Of a stretch of 15,749 nucleotides of DNA, positions 6,594 through 13,460 are shown in pieces. Made by a program: the position numbers and the translations under genes. Source of the DNA: Christensenella sp. UBA1385 (GTDB lineage Bacteria; Bacillota; Clostridia; Christensenellales; Aristaeellaceae). The notes under the pieces were generated by a model. That model saw nothing but the letters and a program-made list of their open reading frames with translations. It was not told the DNA's origin and ran no database searches. The DNA lies in the NCBI GenBank assembly GCA_002305755.1, contig DBQV01000039.1:1-15749 (forward strand). Reading direction: 5' to 3'. Within the stretch, counting starts at the first letter, position 1. Every line of letters begins with the position of its first letter.

Positions 6594-7913
6594 ATGAAGA
6601 AACTGGTCGCACTCCTATTGGTTCTCATGCTCGGCCTGTCCGCTTTTAGCGCGATGGCTGAGGGAGAGAAAACGAAGATCGTCTTTTGGTACTCTCTGGG
6701 CGGCACCAACTCCGAAGTGATCGCCAACATGGTCGCCGAGTTCAACGCCTCTCAGGACAGAATCGAAGTGGACGCCCAGTATCAGGGCGAATACGACGAC
6801 GCTATCAACAAGCTGAAGGCAACCAGCATGGGTGAGGCGCTGCCCTTTGACATCGTGCAGAGCTACGAGATCGGCTCCCGCTTCATCATCGATTCTCAGA
6901 AGATGATGCCGCTGCAGACCTATATCGACAAAACGGGCTTTGATACCTCCGTGATCGAGCCGAACCTGCTGGCCTACTACACCATCGACGGCAAGATCAA
7001 CTCCATGCCCTTCAACTGCTCCACCCCCCTGATGTATTACAACAAGACCGCCTTTGAGGAGGCCGGCATCACCGAGATCCCCACCACCGTGGACGGCATC
7101 CTGGCCATCGCCGAGAAGCTCGCCAGCTTTGACGCGGAAGGCAAGCTGGACCGCGCGGGCTTCCTCTTCTCCAACTACGGCTGGTTCTTTGAACAGTGGG
7201 TCGGCAAGATGGGCCGCCAGTATGTTGATAACGGCAACGGCCGCGAAGGCTATGCCACCAAGGTGATGTTCGGTGAAAACGGCGCCGCGCTGGACCTGTT
7301 CAACATGTGGAAGAAGATCTCCGAATCCCCCTACACCTCCTACATCGAGCGCGGTGGCACGGCGCAGGCCCGCGCGGCCTTCGTGGCCGGCAAGACGGCC
7401 ATCTTCCTTGCCTCCACCGCCAACCTGGCCGGCGTGCTGGCCAACGTGGGCGACAGCTTTGAAGTGGGCACTGCCTACTTCCCCTATGTCAACGCCGAGG
7501 ATAAGGGCGGCGTCTCCACCGGCGGCGGCACCCTGTGGATGGTCAACTCCGGCGACGAAAAGAAGATGGACGCCACCTGGGAGTTCATCCAGTACATGGT
7601 GAGCCCCGAAGTGCAGGCTACCTGGAACGCCAAGACCGGCTACTTCCCCATCAACATGAAAGCCCATGATACCGAGACCTTCAAGGCCAACATTGCCAAG
7701 TTCCCGCAGTTCCAGACCGCTCTGGATCAGCTGCACGATTCCTCTCCCGAGTATGTCGGCTCTCTGCTGAGCGTGTTCCCCGAGGTTCGCCAGTATGTGG
7801 AAGACGTTACCGAGGAAGTGGTGCTCAAGGGACTGAGCCCCGAGGACGCCGTGACCAAGCTGGTGAATCTTGCCAACGACGCCATCGAGATGTACAACCT
7901 GACCAACTACTGA
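6594..7913 (+). CDS. extracellular solute-binding protein, UgpB-like (family 1)
   Basis: Captures the substrate and delivers it to the two upstream permeases. The 439-residue precursor starts with a Sec signal peptide (MKKLVALLLVLMLGLSAFSA) with a probable signal peptidase I site after Ala22 (AMA, then EG). Several stretches match UgpB closely: IVFWYSLGG near the mature start, QSYEIG (Tyr91), PFNCSTPLMYYNKTAFEEAG (Pro139 onward), GGGTLWMV (about 310-317), KTGYFPI (347-353) and PEVRQYVEDV with Arg399. These correspond to substrate-contacting regions in UgpB, so glycerol-3-phosphate, a glycerophosphodiester or a sugar are all possible. AGGAG at 6584-6588 precedes ATG. There is no lipobox cysteine, so the protein is not an obvious lipoprotein, unlike most binding proteins of single-membrane Bacillota. 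It is the last gene of the operon. Confidence 0.92.
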   Translation: MKKLVALLLVLMLGLSAFSAMAEGEKTKIVFWYSLGGTNSEVIANMVAEFNASQDRIEVDAQYQGEYDDAINKLKATSMGEALPFDIVQSYEIGSRFIIDSQKMMPLQTYIDKTGFDTSVIEPNLLAYYTIDGKINSMPFNCSTPLMYYNKTAFEEAGITEIPTTVDGILAIAEKLASFDAEGKLDRAGFLFSNYGWFFEQWVGKMGRQYVDNGNGREGYATKVMFGENGAALDLFNMWKKISESPYTSYIERGGTAQARAAFVAGKTAIFLASTANLAGVLANVGDSFEVGTAYFPYVNAEDKGGVSTGGGTLWMVNSGDEKKMDATWEFIQYMVSPEVQATWNAKTGYFPINMKAHDTETFKANIAKFPQFQTALDQLHDSSPEYVGSLLSVFPEVRQYVEDVTEEVVLKGLSPEDAVTKLVNLANDAIEMYNLTNY

Positions 7914-7932
7914 TCCTCACGGCATGAAGCCG

Positions 7933-7957
7933 GCCCCGGGGCGCACAGCCCCGGGGC
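7933..7957 (+). terminator. GC-only hairpin ending the importer operon
   Basis: GCCCCGGGGC is repeated on both sides of GCACA and, being self-complementary, gives a perfect ten-pair stem. Only a poor T tail (TTGGATTAT) follows, so it may act as a terminator or as a 3' stabiliser. It starts 19 bases after the binding-protein stop codon. Confidence 0.6.
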
Positions 7958-8038
7958 TTGGATTATCGGCAAATACCTTCTGCCCCCGGCAGGAAGAATC
8001 AAGCGGGATCGCTGAAGTATGATCGGAAAGGGCCACCC

Positions 8039-9184
8039 ATGAAGAAACCTTATGCGAAATCAACCTTGGAAAGAAAATACAGGGAGACGGGCCTTGACCC
8101 GCGCCTGCGGGAAAAGGCGCAGGCCTATCTGACAGCCTGCACCAATTTTTACAAGATCATTGAAGCAAAGGATGCATGGAAGGTCTTCGGCGATCAGTGC
8201 GGCATGACCAGGGAAGAGCTGTCGACGCTGCTGGCGATTTTCGCAAGGGATGATTCGGTGCCCTTCTATGTTGAGCGGGAAAGCGAGCTCTATGATGACG
8301 GTTCAGATGAATGGCTGTTGATCGATAAGGAGCTTCTGATCAAGCCCAACGAAGACTTTGATTACGGCAAATTTCTGCGTTGCATGCAGAATGAAGAGCC
8401 CTATGACGGCCCGGAGATGTTTGACGAGGATTGGGACGTTTTTTTCAAACTGGATCAGGAAAGAGCGGGAAAACCGCTGTATATCCCAAGCGATATATTG
8501 CGCTACGCAGATGAAAGATATGTTGAGGAAACCCCGCAGGTGAGGGCCATGCGGCAATTTCTTGAAAAAGAAGTTAAGTTTGACCCGAAGGAGAGCTTCC
8601 TGCCGCACCTGCTGGAAGACACCGGCACGGCTAAGGGAAAACCGGCAGAAATGCAGAAACAAGCCTCCGCCCTGGCGATCTGGGAAATGAACAGCGTGAT
8701 CTGCAACCTATCCATTCCGCCGGACAATGCGCTCTCCGTTGAGCTGGATAGCCTGAAGGAACTGGGATACCGTATCGGGGGCGCGAAGCAGCTTCAGCGC
8801 TTTGCCGATCTGTTTTCCGACTTGAACAATCATACGCGCATGCCGAGCAATCGCGGATACACGCCCCATGAATTGATGCAAAGATCGGATGGACGAGCGC
8901 TGCCGCGCTTCGAATTTGGCCCGGGGCTGCAGGCAAGCATACAGGCGGGAGAGCTGGATGGCCCTGCCTTCAAGCTCGCCGTCATGGGCGATGAGGATCT
9001 GCCCCTTGATGTACGGGAGAATCTGCTGCGGGAAGTGGATCGCGCCTTGATCCCGAAAGAAGAAAAAGCGGCCGGCAGCGCTCCGGCCCGCAAAGAAAAG
9101 ATCCGCCCAAACGATCCATGCCCCTGTGGCAGCGGGAAAAAATACAAGAAATGCTGCGGCGGAAAAGGCAATGCTTCGCGGTGA
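8039..9184 (+). CDS. uncharacterised protein with C-terminal SEC-C zinc-binding motif
   Basis: The only recognisable part of this 381-residue protein is its end: RPNDPCPCGSGKKYKKCCG at about 356-374, with Cys361, Cys363, Cys372 and Cys373. This is the SEC-C (SecA C-terminal) motif, which binds one zinc and in SecA contacts SecB and ribosomes; in other proteins it is an accessory domain. The rest is soluble, charged and mostly helical in character, with no membrane segment or signal peptide and no catalytic motif I recognise. The start ATG at 8039 follows GGAAAGGG; a TTG at 7958 in the same frame would begin inside the preceding hairpin and is rejected. Its base composition is visibly more AT-rich than the genes on either side, consistent with an accessory or transferred gene. 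It stands alone between hairpins, with no convincing promoter seen upstream. Function unknown. Confidence 0.85.
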   Translation: MKKPYAKSTLERKYRETGLDPRLREKAQAYLTACTNFYKIIEAKDAWKVFGDQCGMTREELSTLLAIFARDDSVPFYVERESELYDDGSDEWLLIDKELLIKPNEDFDYGKFLRCMQNEEPYDGPEMFDEDWDVFFKLDQERAGKPLYIPSDILRYADERYVEETPQVRAMRQFLEKEVKFDPKESFLPHLLEDTGTAKGKPAEMQKQASALAIWEMNSVICNLSIPPDNALSVELDSLKELGYRIGGAKQLQRFADLFSDLNNHTRMPSNRGYTPHELMQRSDGRALPRFEFGPGLQASIQAGELDGPAFKLAVMGDEDLPLDVRENLLREVDRALIPKEEKAAGSAPARKEKIRPNDPCPCGSGKKYKKCCGGKGNASR

Positions 9185-9186
9185 AG

Positions 9187-9222
9187 ACCATCCTGCCCTC
9201 ACTGCGGGCAGGTGGTTTGCTT
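9187..9222 (+). terminator. intrinsic terminator after the SEC-C gene
   Basis: ACCA, then CCTGCCC (9192-9198), pairs with GGGCAGG (9206-9212) and TGGT, with a single bulged T and a seven-base loop, followed by TTGCTT. It starts two bases after the stop codon. Confidence 0.75.
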
Positions 9223-9233
9223 CGGGGCAAGGG

Positions 9234-9260
9234 AAGGGTTTGACGCAGCCCTAAACCCTT
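9234..9260. other. stem-loop, second of three in a row
   Basis: AAGGGTTT (9234-9241) pairs perfectly with AAACCCTT (9253-9260) around an 11-base loop. No T tract follows on either strand, so it is not a standard terminator. Confidence 0.5.
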
Positions 9261-9274
9261 ATGCCTTTATTCAC

Positions 9275-9322
9275 GATCCGTATCCCCTGCCAGACACAGA
9301 GCAGGGGGTACGGATCATTTTT
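9275..9322 (+). terminator. long hairpin with T tract (terminator-like)
   Basis: Sixteen base pairs (9275-9290 with 9301-9316, one T-G wobble) around a ten-base loop, then ATTTTTA on the plus strand. On the minus strand, the direction of the neighbouring ftcD, no T tract follows. So the signal is oriented to stop plus-strand transcription, although the SEC-C gene already has a terminator. Confidence 0.7.
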
Positions 9323-9349
9323 AAGACAGTTTGTTTTGCTGAATTTCGC

Positions 9350-10252
9350 TTATTCCGCGATCAGGTGATATTCCAGCACCTGGTCTCGGCAGCTGAAGTT
9401 TTCCAGCTTCAGGTAGTACTCCGCCGCGTCGATCAGCGCCTTGGCGGGGCTCATGCCGATCAGCTCACTGCCGATGATGCGCACGCCCCAGCGCTCCGCC
9501 TCAAAGCGGATGGCCTCGTACACGCGGTAGAGCGGCGTCTGCTCATAGTCCACCATGTTCATGGACACCTGGGCGATCTTCCTGTCCTCCAGCATGATGC
9601 CCAGCGCCTTGCAGGCCCTGTAGCCGCCGGAGGAGCCGCGCACGGCCTTGGCAATGGCCCTGGCGATCTCCACCCTGTCCGTATCCAGGTTCACGTTGAA
9701 GGCGATCAGCGGCATGCGCGCGCCGATGGCCGTGATGCCGGCCGTGGGATGCACCTTGCGCTCACCGAAATCAGGGGCCCACTCAGGCTGCAGCAGCTTC
9801 TCGGGCATGCCCTCAAACTCGCCCTTGCGAAGGGCCGCCAGGTTGGCCCGCTCGGGCGAAGAGGCCGATGCCTCGTAGAGGAAGCTGGGCACGCGGAGCT
9901 CCTCCCAGATCCTTTTCGCCACGCGCTTTGAGATGTCCACGCACTCCTCCATCGTGGCCCCCACCAGCGGCACGAAGGGCAGCACGTCCATCGCGCCCAT
10001 GCGCGGGTGCGCGCCGCTGTGGCGGGTAAGGTCGATGGTTTCCGCGGCCTTTTGGGCCAGGCGGAAGGCGGCCTCCTCCACGGCCTCCGGGCTGCCCAGC
10101 AGCGTCAGCACGCTGCGGTTGTGGTTCTCATCCGACTGCACGCTCAGCAGCGCACAGCCGGGCACGGAGCGCGCGGCCTCCGCCAGGCCGTCGATCACCT
10201 GTCGGTTCCGCCCTTCGCTGAAATTGGGAATGCATTCGATCACCTTGGCCAT
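9350..10252 (-). CDS. ftcD: glutamate formimidoyltransferase (stand-alone FT domain)
   Basis: Transfers the formimino group from N-formimino-L-glutamate to tetrahydrofolate (EC 2.1.2.5), linking histidine breakdown to the one-carbon pool. The 300-residue protein covers the N- and C-terminal formiminotransferase subdomains: IECIPNFSEGRN at the start, DENHNRSVLTLLG, and RHSGAHPRMGAMDVLPFVP containing His82, the same position as the catalytic histidine of mammalian FTCD. The cyclodeaminase domain found in the fused animal enzyme is absent, as in many bacteria. The start is ATG at 10252 with GGAGG at 10262-10258; the ATG at 10264 overlaps that site and is rejected. Only 19 bases separate it from the remnant response-regulator stop codon upstream, so it was probably co-transcribed with that gene. 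No promoter of its own is visible. No hut genes or cyclodeaminase gene are in the window. Confidence 0.93.
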   Translation of the reverse strand: MAKVIECIPNFSEGRNRQVIDGLAEAARSVPGCALLSVQSDENHNRSVLTLLGSPEAVEEAAFRLAQKAAETIDLTRHSGAHPRMGAMDVLPFVPLVGATMEECVDISKRVAKRIWEELRVPSFLYEASASSPERANLAALRKGEFEGMPEKLLQPEWAPDFGERKVHPTAGITAIGARMPLIAFNVNLDTDRVEIARAIAKAVRGSSGGYRACKALGIMLEDRKIAQVSMNMVDYEQTPLYRVYEAIRFEAERWGVRIIGSELIGMSPAKALIDAAEYYLKLENFSCRDQVLEYHLIAE

Positions 10253-10271
10253 AGCAGCCTCCATTCATCCA

Positions 10272-10540
10272 TTATCGGGCACTGCCCGTTTTGATACTTG
10301 TATGATAGTACACCGCCAGCTGCGTTCTGTCACGCAAGGAGAGCTTCTCCAGGATGGCGCTGATCGCGTTGCGCACGCGGCCCTCGCTGAGGTAGAGCCG
10401 GCAAGCGATCTCCCGGTTGTTGAGCCCCTCGGCCACCAGATGCATGATCTCATCCTCGCGCTCGGTCAGGCCGCGCTCCGCGCCGCTTCCCTCCTTCAAC
10501 AGTCCCGGCAGCTTTTCGGCCACGCCCTCTACGGCCGCGG
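10272..10540 (-). pseudogene. 5'-truncated LuxR/NarL-family response regulator (DNA-binding domain only)
   Basis: The remnant encodes the linker and the GerE-type helix-turn-helix of a response regulator: LTEREDEIMHLVAEGLNNRE, then IACRLYLSEGRVRNAISAIL and EKLSLRDRTQLAVYY, ending in TAA at 10274-10272. This family normally has an N-terminal receiver domain with a phospho-acceptor aspartate; none is present. Upstream of about codon VEGVAEKLPGLL the minus frame stays open to 10766, but the residues become meaningless, because that DNA is the antisense of an ABC-2 permease remnant. The 5' boundary given is approximate (10533-10560). ftcD follows on the same strand 19 bases later. A free helix-turn-helix protein could still be made if an internal start were used, but I see no clear ribosome binding site for one. 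Confidence 0.75.
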
Positions 10541-10547
10541 CGCGCAT

Positions 10548-10940
10548 CCCGGCACGGTGCGGCTGCTGCTGGCCAACTCGCTGGCTTTCACGGTCAGCAG
10601 CCTGTGCATGAGTTTCGCGCTGGCCGCCCTGATCAGCAACCGTCAGGTGCAGTCCGCCGTGGCCAATGTGGTGGCGCTCAGCTCCTCCTTCCTTTCGGGC
10701 GTGTTCGTGCCGCAGGGCCTCTTGAGCCCCTCCGTGCAGCGCCTGGCCTCGCTGCTGCCCGCCCACTGGTATATCCGCGCGGTCGACGCGCTGGAGCCGG
10801 GCCTGGCGCCCGGCGCTTTGGCCCTTGACTACAGCCGCGAGGGCATCCTCATCCAGCTGGCCTTCTCCGCGGCCTTCCTCTCTCTGGCCCTGCTGGGCGC
10901 GAGAAAGCGGGGATTCAGCCCGTCCCGCTCCGCGTCCTGA
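10548..10940 (+). pseudogene. 5'-truncated ABC-2 type exporter permease (C-terminal part)
   Basis: About 127 codons match the C-terminal end of ABC-2 family exporter permeases. They hold two or three hydrophobic segments (RLLLANSLAFTVSSLCMSFA; VANVVALSSSFLSGVFVPQG; ILIQLAFSAAFLSLALLG) and the family-typical patterns SNRQVQSAVANVV and LLPAHWYIRAVDALEPG. A full permease has about six membrane segments and usually 350-400 residues, so more than half is missing. No start codon with a ribosome binding site lies at its left edge. The plus frame stays open to 9933, but that stretch reads antisense to ftcD and the regulator and has no protein character. The remnant ends at TGA 10938-10940 and runs into the bidirectional terminator shared with gpmI. 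Confidence 0.75.
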
Positions 10941-10944
10941 TACT

Positions 10945-10990
10945 AAAGCAAGCCCCCGCTCGCCTGCGCTCGCGGAGGGCTTGCTTTATT
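10945..10990. terminator. bidirectional terminator between permease remnant and gpmI
   Basis: AAAGCAAGCCC (10945-10955) pairs with GGGCTTGCTTT (10977-10987), with further CGC/GCG pairing inside. The T-rich flank follows on both strands (TTTATTT on plus, TTTAGTAT on minus), suiting the convergent genes on either side. Confidence 0.88.
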
Positions 10991-10998
10991 TGTGTCCT

Positions 10999-12537
10999 TC
11001 AGAACAGCGGCACGCCTGTCATCTGAGCGGGGATATCCAAGCCCATGGATTTGAGCATGGTGGGGGCGATGTCGCACAGCCTGCCGCCGTCGCGCAGGCT
11101 GCCGCCCACAAACTGCTCTCCGCAGGCGATAAAGGGCACGGGGTAGGTGGTGTGGGCCGTGAAGGGCTCGCCGGTCACATAGTCCACCATCTGGTCGGCG
11201 TTGCCGTGGTCGGCCGTGACAAAGGCGGTGCCACCCTGGCGGAGGATCTCGTCCACCAGGATTCCCACGTCCTTGTCCACCTCCCTCACGGCGGCCTCGG
11301 CCGCCGCCATCACGCCGGTGTGGCCCACCATGTCGCAGTTGGCGAAGTTGAGGATCATCACATCGTATTTTCCGCTGCGGATCGCCTCGAGCGCCTTTTG
11401 CGTCACCTCGGGCGCGGACATCTCGGGCAGCAGGTCAAAGGTAGCCACCTTGCTGGAGGGCACGAGGATCCTGTCCTCCCCCTCATAGGGCGGCTCCACG
11501 CCGCCGTTGAAAAAGAAGGTCACGTGCGCGTACTTCTGGGTCTCTGCGATGTGCAGCTGCGTCTTGCCCAGCTGAGACAGGTACTGCGCCAGCGTCATGT
11601 CCAGGTCCTCCGGCGGGTTGACCACCTTGAGGCCCGTGAAGGTCTCATCGTACTGAGTCATGGTGACGTACTGCAGCGGGATGAAGCCCTTGGCGCGCTC
11701 AAAGCCCGTGAACTGACGGTCGATAAAGGCGCGGGTGAGCTGGCGGGCGCGGTCCGGGCGGAAGTTGAAGTAGATGATGCTGTCGTTGGGCTGCACGGTG
11801 GCCGTGGGCAGGCCGCCCCTCTGCACAACGGTGGGCAGGATGAACTCGTCGGTCACGTTCTGATCGTAGCTCTGCTGCACGGCCTGCTCGGCGCTTTCCG
11901 CCGTGACGCCCTTGCCCAGCACGATGGCGTCATAGCCCAGCTGCACGCGCGGCCAGATGTTGTCCCTGTCCATACCGTAGTAGCGGCCCTGCACGGTGGC
12001 GATCTCTCCCACGCCGATCTCGCGCATCTTTTGCTCGAGTTGCTTCACAAAGTCAAGTCCGCTGGTCGGGGGCACGTCGCGCCCGTCCATCAGCGCGTGC
12101 ACATAGACGCGCTCAAGGCCGCGCTTTTTGGCCATCTCCAGCAGCGCGTACAGGTGGGTGTTGTGGCTGTGCACACCGCCGTCCGAAAGCAGGCCGATCA
12201 GGTGCAGGGCCGTGCCCTGCCGTCTGGCCTCGTCCATGGCCCAGATCAGGGGCTCCTTCTCAAAAAACACGCCGTCCTGAATGTCCTTGGTGATGCGGGT
12301 CAGCTCCTGATACACCACGCGGCCCGCGCCCAGGTTCAGATGGCCCACCTCGCTGTTGCCCATCTGCCCGTCCGGCAGGCCCACGGACATGCCGCTGGCG
12401 CCCAGCTGCGTGTGCGGATAGGCGGCCGTCAGGCGGTCGATGTTCGGGGTGCCCGCGGCAACCACCGCGTTGCCCTTGGGGTTGGGGTTCAGGCCGAAGC
12501 CGTCCATGATGATCAGCGCCGTCATTTTCTTTGACAT
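10999..12537 (-). CDS. gpmI: 2,3-bisphosphoglycerate-independent phosphoglycerate mutase
   Basis: Interconverts 3- and 2-phosphoglycerate in glycolysis (EC 5.4.2.12), using two Mn2+ ions and a phosphoserine intermediate. The 512-residue length is standard. Asp12 in IIMDGFGL and the nucleophile Ser62 in DGQMGNSEVGH fall at the canonical positions. Other family blocks are HALMDGRDVPPTS, GRYYGMDRDNIWPR, NFRPDRARQLT, KYAHVTFFFNGG, NFANCDMVGHTG and TADHGNADQM. The start is ATG at 12537 with AAAGGA upstream; an in-frame ATG at 12594 overlaps the promoter region and is rejected. It follows tpiA on the same strand but is separated by a terminator and its own -10 box. Confidence 0.97.
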   Translation of the reverse strand: MSKKMTALIIMDGFGLNPNPKGNAVVAAGTPNIDRLTAAYPHTQLGASGMSVGLPDGQMGNSEVGHLNLGAGRVVYQELTRITKDIQDGVFFEKEPLIWAMDEARRQGTALHLIGLLSDGGVHSHNTHLYALLEMAKKRGLERVYVHALMDGRDVPPTSGLDFVKQLEQKMREIGVGEIATVQGRYYGMDRDNIWPRVQLGYDAIVLGKGVTAESAEQAVQQSYDQNVTDEFILPTVVQRGGLPTATVQPNDSIIYFNFRPDRARQLTRAFIDRQFTGFERAKGFIPLQYVTMTQYDETFTGLKVVNPPEDLDMTLAQYLSQLGKTQLHIAETQKYAHVTFFFNGGVEPPYEGEDRILVPSSKVATFDLLPEMSAPEVTQKALEAIRSGKYDVMILNFANCDMVGHTGVMAAAEAAVREVDKDVGILVDEILRQGGTAFVTADHGNADQMVDYVTGEPFTAHTTYPVPFIACGEQFVGGSLRDGGRLCDIAPTMLKSMGLDIPAQMTGVPLF

Positions 12538-12596
12538 ACTCTCAGTTCCTTTCATCTGCCCGGCCGGTTCGCCGCCCGCCGAAAACCTACGCACCT

Positions 12597-12625
12597 ATTA
12601 TACCCAAAGCCGCCCTCTTCTTTCG
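12597..12625 (-). promoter_or_regulatory. probable promoter of gpmI
   Basis: A perfect TATAAT lies on the minus strand at 12602-12597, 59 bases upstream of the gpmI start codon. The -35 region 17 bases further up (CGAAAG) is poor, so the promoter depends on the -10 box or on an activator. Confidence 0.55.
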
Positions 12626-12635
12626 GCGGTGCAGG

Positions 12636-12674
12636 GCAAAAGCAGGGGCGCTACCTTCCCTTCAGATAGCGCCC
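12636..12674 (-). terminator. intrinsic terminator after tpiA
   Basis: On the minus strand GGGCGCTA (12674-12667) pairs with TAGCGCCC (12653-12646), extended by two more pairs across a mismatch, followed by CTGCTTTTG. A second GC stem (CCGCC / GGCGG) follows just downstream towards the gpmI promoter. Confidence 0.75.
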
Positions 12675-12692
12675 GCTGCCGCCTTTGTGGGC

Positions 12693-13445
12693 TTACTTGT
12701 TGTAGTTCACGATCTTGCTGAAGTCTTCCGCCTTCAGGCTCGCGCCGCCGATGAGGCCGCCGTCGATCTCCGGCTGCGCCATCAGGCCCTTCACGTTGGC
12801 GGGCTTCATGCTGCCGCCGTACTGGATGCGCACCTTGCCGGCGACCGCGCGGCCGTACTTGCCCGCGATGGCCTTGCGGATGACGCCGATGGTCTCGTTG
12901 GCCTGCTCGTCAGTGGCGGTGAGCCCGGTGCCGATGGCCCAGACGGGCTCGTAGGCGATGACCACCTTGGCCACCTCCTCCTTGGTCAGGCCGGTCAGGG
13001 CGATCAGGGTCTGGTAGCTGACCAGCGCGTCGGTGTAGCCCGCCTCGCGCTCTTCCTTCTTTTCGCCCACGCAGATGATGGGGGTCAGCCCGGCGCGGAC
13101 AGCCGCCAGCGTGCGCAGGTTCACGGTCTCATCGGTCTCGCCGAAGTACTGCCGCCGCTCGCTGTGGCCGATGATCACATAGTCCACCTTGCAGGCCTTG
13201 AGCATCTGCGCGCTCAGCTCGCCCGTGTAGGCGCCGCTCTCCTTAAAGTGCACGTTCTGCGCGCCGACCTTGATCTTGCTGCCGCGCACGGCCTGCACGG
13301 CCGCCGGGATATCCACGGCAGGCACGCAGACGACCACCTGCGCGTCCGCCTCCTTCACAAGGGGCTTCAGCTCCGCGATCAGCTCGGCGGCCTCCTGCGG
13401 GGTCTTGTTCATCTTCCAGTTGCCGGCAATGATGGGTTTGCGCAT
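12693..13445 (-). CDS. tpiA: triosephosphate isomerase
   Basis: Interconverts dihydroxyacetone phosphate and glyceraldehyde 3-phosphate (EC 5.3.1.1). The 250-residue TIM barrel is full length. Catalytic residues are seen: Asn9 and Lys11 in AGNWKMN, His94 in IIGHSERRQYFGE, and Glu166 in AYEPVWAIGTG, the last followed by the flexible loop. The phosphate-gripping segment QYGGSMKPAN is also intact. It begins 15 bases after the pgk stop codon with its own GGAGG, so pgk and tpiA form one transcription unit that ends at the terminator downstream. Confidence 0.98.
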   Translation of the reverse strand: MRKPIIAGNWKMNKTPQEAAELIAELKPLVKEADAQVVVCVPAVDIPAAVQAVRGSKIKVGAQNVHFKESGAYTGELSAQMLKACKVDYVIIGHSERRQYFGETDETVNLRTLAAVRAGLTPIICVGEKKEEREAGYTDALVSYQTLIALTGLTKEEVAKVVIAYEPVWAIGTGLTATDEQANETIGVIRKAIAGKYGRAVAGKVRIQYGGSMKPANVKGLMAQPEIDGGLIGGASLKAEDFSKIVNYNK

Positions 13446-13460
13446 GATGACGCCTCCTGC

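Noticed and set aside
8018..8023. TATGAT as a -10 box for the SEC-C gene
   Set aside because: No usable -35 box lies upstream, and the transcript would start inside the ribosome binding site.
7958..8038. TTG start giving the SEC-C protein 27 more residues
   Set aside because: It would begin at the edge of the preceding hairpin with no ribosome binding site, whereas ATG 8039 has GGAAAGGG at suitable spacing.
10525..10565. Inversion as the explanation of the head-to-head remnants
   Set aside because: A simple deletion between a leftward regulator and a rightward permease explains the orientation of both fragments without an inversion.
10272..10766. A 164-residue minus-strand frame read as one intact regulator protein
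   Set aside because: Only the last 90 or so residues look like a protein domain; the part beyond about 10545 is antisense of the ABC-2 permease remnant and is rich in Gln, His and Gly.
9933..10940. A 335-residue plus-strand frame read as one intact membrane protein
   Set aside because: The first 200 residues are antisense to ftcD and the regulator remnant; only the end from about 10548 has permease character.
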